The notes under the pieces are model-generated. The model saw nothing but the letters and a program-made list of their open reading frames with translations, did not search any database and had not been told where the DNA came from. Below are positions 58,598 to 64,000 of a stretch of 64,000 nt of DNA, piece after piece. Within the stretch, counting starts at the first letter, position 1. Every line of letters starts with the position of its first letter. Origin of the DNA: Litoditis marina (lineage: Eukaryota; Nematoda; Chromadorea; Rhabditida; Rhabditidae); assembly GCA_964036275.1 (NCBI GenBank), contig OZ038434.1, positions 31,768,947 through 31,832,946 of the forward strand. Reading direction: 5' to 3'. The position numbers and the translations under genes were made by a program.

Positions 58598-59356
58598 ATG
58601 TCAGAAATCGAGTCCTTCCGAAAATATACTCAAAAGTTTCTGCACCAGTTATGGTGCAAACTGATCGGGACAGTCCTAGATTGGTCCAACAGCACCAAGA
58701 CAATGGCGATGCTGAAGGTGAGCCAGTGGACCCCCTGCCGGATGAACCAGACAATACAACTCAACAGCTGGTCGTACTTGGAACGAGCACGGGGAAAGGA
58801 AGCCGGCACCGTGCAGCGGCTGGCGCATCTGGCCCTCTTTCAAGCCCTAGCGGACAATACTGGAGGAAGAGAGCTGGAGGCGCAGAAGCGAACTACACTG
58901 TGCGGGGCTGACCGCATCATACTCGCCGCGTTGGCGGTTAAGACCAAGCTGGGAAATCTTTGCAGACTGCTAAGGATCTGCTCGACCTACCAGGCGATCC
59001 TGACGAATAAGGAAGACTCGGGGAAGGTCATAGTCCGGATCGACCATTTCTTCAAGGATTTTCTCTTCGAAGCATCCTACACATTCACGACATTGAGAAG
59101 ACAAATCTCATACGACCTGCAGAAGATAGTTTACGACCAAACTCCACGACGATATAGGAAACAGTTCCGGGAAAGAATAACAAGAATTCTGGAACGGGCT
59201 GAGCGAGACACCCAGACAGAGGAAGAATACGAGAAAACGGACCCGTCGGATTGGGCCGACTGGACGGACGGTCGTTGTGACCAACTCACCATCGCATGCA
59301 GCAGTCTAGCAAAACACGATATCATCACTACACCTATTAGAAATCTTAGACAATAG
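58598..59356 (+). CDS. Gag-like protein copy 1 (252 residues)
   Basis: An open frame starting MSEIESFRKY with alternating acidic/basic helices (RRYRKQFRERITRILERAER) and ending with a WADWTDGRCDQLTIACSS block. A second, broken copy lies at 60634-61615 with about two-thirds identical residues by eye. I infer a retroelement capsid because the second copy is followed by zinc knuckles. No family is recognised directly. The stretch before EDSGKVIV (about 58955-59010) matches copy 2 better in another frame, so a compensated frameshift may exist here. Confidence 0.5.
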   Translation: MSEIESFRKYTQKFLHQLWCKLIGTVLDWSNSTKTMAMLKVSQWTPCRMNQTIQLNSWSYLERARGKEAGTVQRLAHLALFQALADNTGGRELEAQKRTTLCGADRIILAALAVKTKLGNLCRLLRICSTYQAILTNKEDSGKVIVRIDHFFKDFLFEASYTFTTLRRQISYDLQKIVYDQTPRRYRKQFRERITRILERAERDTQTEEEYEKTDPSDWADWTDGRCDQLTIACSSLAKHDIITTPIRNLRQ

Positions 59357-59592
59357 TCATCGTAACACACGCATCAAGCTTGTTACTTACTAAATTGCTG
59401 GCATATATGCAGCTGGAACATATCTCGTATATGGTTTAACTGTGAATACACACGAATTCGGATAAGATGTTTGCCTTCATTAGTCAAAAAGAAGGCAGTT
59501 ATAGCAGAGATGAAAGAATGGAATCCGTTTGAAAAAAAAACCAAACCCGAGTGAATGGAAATGGACTAGGAAGACAACCTATGAAGTAAGCA

Positions 59593-60291
59593 ATGTGCGC
59601 GTTGCTGCAGGTTTTGGTAGAAGAAGCGGAAGATGGCGGACCAGAAGGAGAAGTCATTTGCAGCTTGTACGTATCTGAGAGGGACATCCTACGCACACTA
59701 GCAGAAGAAACCGACTCGAAAACATTCCTCAAGCTGGTAGAGGCTCTAGCTATGAAAAGGGCCCATTGCTACAACAAAGAAAAGAACGGCGAGTCAGGAG
59801 CCCAACTAGACGTAACTCATATATGGGGAAAACAAGGTGAGAGGTGTATATTTATACCAACATCTAAATGGATACCCTACAAGTGGACACTCTGTCCCTA
59901 TACCATGAGAAGATTCAATGCGACGGTTGACGGAAAAATATATCCAGTAGGCCACAAGGAGCAGACGGCAGGAACCAGACAATCGGAGACGGATGAAAAA
60001 GACTGGTCGCATCTTCTAAACGAAAAATGCTCATATACAGTGCTCAGTTGTTTTACGAGTCCGCAATCAGTTTTGAAGGTAGGAACCGCGCACGCGACGC
60101 TGTTCAAAATGATGGCAAAGCACATAACCTTCACCATGCGAGGACTTAATGTGATTGACAAACTCTTCAGAGAAGCTAAGCGTCACCTAGACTGCCGAAT
60201 AATAGATAGCCCTAGCGAGGTGTACAATTGCATTTTTGAAACCCAGGAAGCAGCCATGTATTACTTGAAAATAACTCATACAGTAGAATAG
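59593..60291 (+). CDS. Gag-related protein, C-terminal domain copy
   Basis: A 232-codon open frame. Its last third (KVGTAHATLFKMMAKHITFT, then FREAKRHLDCRI, FETQEAAMYYL) aligns with the end of the broken copy at 60634-61615 (RKLHATLMTNMAGFVTITL, FQEAKLHQDSRV, ETIEQANYFM). The first two-thirds (LYVSERDILRTLAEE, FIPTSKWIPYKWTLCPY) has no match that I can see here, except a decayed copy at 63490-63795. The family is therefore internal to this cluster. Whether it is expressed is unknown. Confidence 0.45.
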   Translation: MCALLQVLVEEAEDGGPEGEVICSLYVSERDILRTLAEETDSKTFLKLVEALAMKRAHCYNKEKNGESGAQLDVTHIWGKQGERCIFIPTSKWIPYKWTLCPYTMRRFNATVDGKIYPVGHKEQTAGTRQSETDEKDWSHLLNEKCSYTVLSCFTSPQSVLKVGTAHATLFKMMAKHITFTMRGLNVIDKLFREAKRHLDCRIIDSPSEVYNCIFETQEAAMYYLKITHTVE

Positions 60292-60633
60292 ATGTGATGT
60301 AATGTGTTAGGTTTGTACTGAATTGTAATAAAAGCAAAAGTCGTTTACAAAGTAACAAATTATAAATGTAGAAATATGTTATAAAAGAAAATACAGGTTG
60401 ACTTGTGACATCGGGAGTGAAAAATAAACTAACAAAAGCAGAGAAACTAAATTATCTAACATTGAATTATTATTACTTACTTGGAAAGCCAATCAAGGGA
60501 GGTAATCCTGGTGGATGGTGAGATGAGAAACATCATATCTGAAAAATAGAAAGAAATAGATAAAAAAACTCCCCAAAAAACAAACTTTTGGTCGATTACT
60601 AAAAAGACAGCCACCAGCAGGATTGCCCGAAAT

Positions 60634-61615
60634 ATGGCAGAGATTGAGTCCTTCCGAAATTACAACCAAAAGTTCCTGCACCAGTTATGGTGCAAACTGA
60701 TTGGGGCAGTCCCAGATTGGTCTAATGGCACCAAAACAATGGCGCTGCTGGAGGTGAGCCAGTGGACCCCCTGCCGGATGAACGAGACGATCAAACTCAG
60801 TAACTGGTCGTACCCGGGACGAGCACTGGGGAAGGAAGCCGGCACCGTGCAGCGGCTGTCGCATCTGGCGCTCTTCCAGGTCCTAGCGGACAAAACAAAG
60901 GAAAGAGAGCTGGAGGCGCAAATGCGAACTAGACTGTGCGGGGCTGACCGCCTCATGCTCGCCTCGTTGGCGGTAGAGGCCAAACTGGGAAAACCTGCGC
61001 CGATTGCTAAGGGCCTACTGGACCTAGCAAGCCATTCTGATGAACGAGGAAGACTCGGGGAAGGTCATAGTCCGGATCGAGCATTTCTTTGAGGATTTTC
61101 TCTTCGAAGCATCCCACACATTCACGGCGCTGACGAGACAATTACCACACGACCTGCAGGAGATAGTTTACGACAAAACTCTACGACGATATAAGAAACA
61201 GTTCCGGGAAAGAATAAAAAGAATTCTGGAAAGAGCTGAGCGACACACCCAGACGAAGGCAGACATAAAGAAGATGAACCAATCGGATTGGGCCGAATGG
61301 ACGGACGGTCGCTGCGACCAACTCACTATCGCATGTAGCAGCCCGGTCGACCATCGGATGGTGGTCCGAAAACTACACGCCACCTTGATGACAAACATGG
61401 CCGGATTTGTGACGATCACCCTAAAAGGACTTGTCATTACAGAATAATTCTTCCAGGAAGCAAAACTGCACCAGGATAGTAGAGTGTTGTGCAGTGATAG
61501 TTCATTTGACGACATTCAGTGTGAGACTATAGAGCAAGCTAACTATTTCATGAACAAATTTTATCCAGAACAGATGCTCAATTCGAATGTAAAGTATCTC
61601 ACCGATAGTATTTGA
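60634..61615 (+). pseudogene. Gag-like protein copy 2, frameshifted and stopped
   Basis: Starts MAEIESFRNYNQKF, parallel to copy 1. Near 61030 the frame shifts (copy 1 continues EDSGKVIV, here in another frame), and a TAA at about 61445-61447 interrupts what otherwise runs on as FFQEAKLHQDSRV...YFMNKFYPEQ to a TGA at 61613-61615. That tail is homologous to the end of the 59593-60291 protein, which shows that the two ORF types share a C-terminal domain. Confidence 0.65.
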
Positions 61616-61643
61616 TGTCTATGTTTCGTCAATTAGAATTTTT

Positions 61644-62430
61644 TTGAATAATTTTTTTTCAGAATATCGAACACTTGGGAATATAGAGGTTGTACCACCT
61701 CACCGAATAGTGAAATATCCAGCAAGAAATCTACTACGAACAGAGCAATTTGCGGTGTCAGTCAGCAACAGCAGGACAAGGCACAAAAGAATGGCCGAAA
61801 CGCAATACACTGAAGAGCAGCTCCTGCAAGTAGAGATTGACTTCGATACAGATGAAACTGGTGAAGAATTGATAGCACAAGAGGCCGAAGAGGGAAAAAC
61901 CAGGTCTTGGAGCCTAAACGAGCTTCAGAGGAGCCAGAAAAGGAAAAACCAGTTACTCCTGTAAAACGTACCAGATGGTCATTATCACCACCCGTCTTAC
62001 CAGTGGTACGTACAATACATACCTCAGAGCGTTATACTCCGAGAAGTAAATGGGTCAGAGAAAATATATTGTCACATTTGCAGAACAGAAAAAAACTACC
62101 CTAATCAAACAGTATCGGAAAATGTGCCGAAAGTTACCAGTTTGGACTGTCAATCTAGTAACCAAAATCCAATGGTTAAGCTACCAGACTTCCGAGATTC
62201 AATTATGACTAGATCGACTAAGAATTGTTGTTTACTCTGCCTCGAGCCCCATAACACCAACGCGACAAAAACTATTCATATGAGTTTCGAGTTATTACAA
62301 TAGTCGGTGTGTTAAGACGTTGTCCAAAATGTCTGGAACCAAACCTGCTAAATCATCTATGTAGCCTCACATTTATTGTTACTATTGTAATAGACAGAAC
62401 CATTATGATGACACATGTCTGTTAAAATAG
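61644..62430 (+). pseudogene. Nucleocapsid-like region with CCHC zinc knuckles
   Basis: Three frames must be joined to follow it. An acidic segment (VEIDFDTDETGEELIAQEAE) is followed by a Pro-rich basic segment (EKEKPVTPVKRTRWSL). Then come CxxC-containing pieces: NCCLLCLEPHNTN, RRCPKCLEPNLLNHLC and a perfect CCHC knuckle, CYYCNRQNHYDDTC (C-x2-C-x4-H-x4-C), ending CLLK and stop. Tandem knuckles of the CLxPxHNT type are typical of BEL/Pao retrotransposon Gag. This supports reading the 58-62.4 kb block as gag remnants; no pol is present. Confidence 0.6.
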
Positions 62431-62589
62431 AAAACTCGTATGGAAAACTGTAAAAATGTATATAATGTACAGAAGAAAAATATATATTTGGAAGAAAATA
62501 TGTTGATTTTTTCAGAAACTAAAAAGAGTAGTCTTAGATAACATGGATCTTGAGGTAATATTACATTAGCCTCGGTGGACCTCGGCTCG

Positions 62590-63242
62590 TAAAGAGGGGG
62601 GGGGGTATAAAGATCCGATGTTAGTTAGAGTTAGTTGAACAGGTAAAATGAGACAGGAACAGGTACCACGACGACAGCAATAAACGATCATCAAAGATCA
62701 GCAACAACAAGAACAGAGGGATTCACACCCGTGAACAAACAATCAGTACAACTACAATTTCTGTCGTTGTCTGAGTTTCGCCACTCTTTCGCCTAGATAG
62801 ACGGGCAGCTAAATGCGCATTCTTTGAGAACATCTTTTACTGAGCACATTCATATAATTATAAATGCGCATTGTTTGATATAAACAGAGAAGATTAATGA
62901 AACCACAAGATGAAAGCAGTTAGCCGGAAATCACGAAAAAGTAGAATATAACCCTGAAATAACCTGAAAATGCGGATCAATACGTATCGACCCCGACAGT
63001 ATAAAAGAAGACCCGATATAAGGGGCACGGAAGGGACCACCGCATCTCCCTATTTAGGGAAGCAGCCTCTGCTTCCTTTTTCACCTTCCTTTTTCCTCCT
63101 ATTTCTGTGTGGCAAATCATCCACCCCGGACACTTTCACCACCGCTCCGGTGCCCGTCTATCTTATCAGTATGTCTCATCTCGTATGCTTTGAATAAATC
63201 AGATACTATTCAACCGGTTTGATTCTTTCATCACCCTGACAC
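62590..63242 (+). repeat. Possible LTR downstream of the gag remnants
   Basis: A purine tract (AAAGAGGGGGGGGGGG, about 62592-62606) is followed by TGTTAGTTAGAG (about 62619). A TATA-like box (GTATAAAAGAAG, about 62999) and a poly(A) signal (GAATAAATCAG, about 63192) come next, and the block ends near CACCCTGACA. This is the order of PPT, LTR promoter and R/U5. I find no second copy in the window, so it may be a lone or truncated LTR. Confidence 0.4.
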
Positions 63243-63489
63243 AAGATTACCGTTTACCTGAAAGTACAACCTTGGCTTTTTAAATCGTGACAACGTAGGT
63301 CAGGCACGCCTGTTCCATATTTAGGAACAGAATGAAAATAACTGAGAGAGAACGAGAAAAAGAATGATATGGAGATCGTTAACGTAAAAGAGACAAATAA
63401 AAGGAGAGAGAGTTTGAGACACGTACAAAACTACATAGAAATCAAAAGTCCAACTCGACTTAACCTCTTATGAGGTGTACAAGATGAGA
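63243..63489. other. Spacer with cluster-specific leader motif
   Basis: TCAGGCACGCCTGTTCCAT at about 63301 repeats the leader seen at about 58506 ahead of copy 1. No gene. Confidence 0.5.
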
Positions 63490-63795
63490 GAAGCACATAC
63501 ATACCAACATCTAAATGGCTACCCTACAGGTGGACACCCTGCCCCATACTATGATAAGATCCAATGTGACCGGAAACGGCAAGACGGATCCAGTTTATTG
63601 AGCAGATAGTAGAAAACATACGGTAAAAGACGGAGAAAAATGACTGGTCGCATCTTCTAAGTGATAAATGTTTACCGCAAGCCTCTTTGAAGGTGGCAAA
63701 AGCGCATGCAACCAAGCGCATAATCTTCACTATGCGAGAAACAAGTGTGGACAACGAATTTGTCAGAGAAGCTAGGCGTCATCTAGACTGTAGAA
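63490..63795 (+). pseudogene. Decayed copy of the 59593-60291 gene
   Basis: Nucleotide-level match to the middle and end of that frame (ACCAACATCTAAATGG, ACTGGTCGCATCTTCTAA, GAAGCTAGGCGTCATCTAGA), with frameshifts and stops throughout. It is cut off abruptly at the duplicated fucosyltransferase segment. Confidence 0.7.
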
Positions 63796-63798
63796 TGG

Positions 63799-64000
63799 TT
63801 TCTCCATTATCTTCGACTTTATTTTCCAGTTTCCAGTTACCGCCCAACTTTTTCAATTCGAGTCTGACTTATCGACGAAAAAGCGAGTTGAACTATTCGT
63901 TCACCTATGGGTCCGTGAGAAAGCTGAAAAAACCGAGAAATGAAAATGAGAAAGTGGGTTATACTAGAAGTAAACTGAATAATCACGTAGCGTTAGCATC
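63799..64000 (+). pseudogene. Partial duplicate of a fucosyltransferase exon
   Basis: These 202 bp match 23717-23918 with about five differences that I count. They span intron end, the whole exon 23755-23871 (here 63837-63953) and the start of the next intron with its MITE A. The exon stays open; changes include KSK to KSE and NEDE to NENE, and the donor becomes GTGGGT. The breakpoint lies within the intron and joins the gag remnant. The copy runs off the window, so it could be a fragment or the inside of a larger duplicate. Confidence 0.85.

Overview
The window looks like nuclear DNA of a Caenorhabditis-type nematode. It is AT-rich. Genes are split into many small exons joined at TTTCAG/GTRAGT splice sites, one start codon has an SL1-like trans-splice acceptor just upstream, and one gene belongs to the nematode-specific DUF273 family. 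No complete host gene is a single open frame. All exon models below were built by eye from splice-site phase and protein similarity, with no transcript data.

Host genes, left to right: a decaying atlastin/GBP-like GTPase on the minus strand (4.0-9.5 kb); an unrecognised plus-strand multi-exon gene, Cys-rich in its second half (11.5-22.2 kb), whose first intron holds a 7-kb satellite block; an alpha-1,3-fucosyltransferase of family GT10 (+, 23.0-26.1 kb) whose first exon was not found; a complete 13-exon DUF273 type II membrane protein (+, 29.1-44.1 kb); a tiny secreted six-cysteine peptide (-, 44.7-45.9 kb); a complete 10-exon protein kinase (-, 46.7-51.9 kb); and a 104-residue secreted protein (+, 54.1-58.1 kb). 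The last 6 kb is a graveyard of gag-like genes with zinc knuckles and a possible LTR. It ends in a recent partial copy of the fucosyltransferase exon.

Mobile DNA dominates. A TIR element with a 6-bp target duplication (0.5-3.9 kb) sits in the dying 3' end of the atlastin-like gene. A young gag-only LTR retrotransposon (31.5-38.8 kb) has nearly identical LTRs, a primer-binding site, a polypurine tract and a target duplication. It lies antisense in a DUF273 intron, 11 bp from the splice donor, and carries a nested Helitron-like element. Four copies of that Helitron-like family (13.6, 26.3, 36.4 and 54.2 kb) share a palindromic 5' end, a tandem-repeat core and a GC-rich 3' hairpin, and their 5' and 3' end motifs co-vary between two subfamilies. 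A tRNA-derived SINE-like family has four copies. A 156-bp satellite occurs in two arrays, one with a 1,192-bp higher-order repeat. Several short hairpin MITE families fill the introns.

The host genes do not form an operon or an obvious pathway. The fucosyltransferase and the DUF273 protein are both likely Golgi or secretory-route proteins, and three further genes encode or may encode secreted products.
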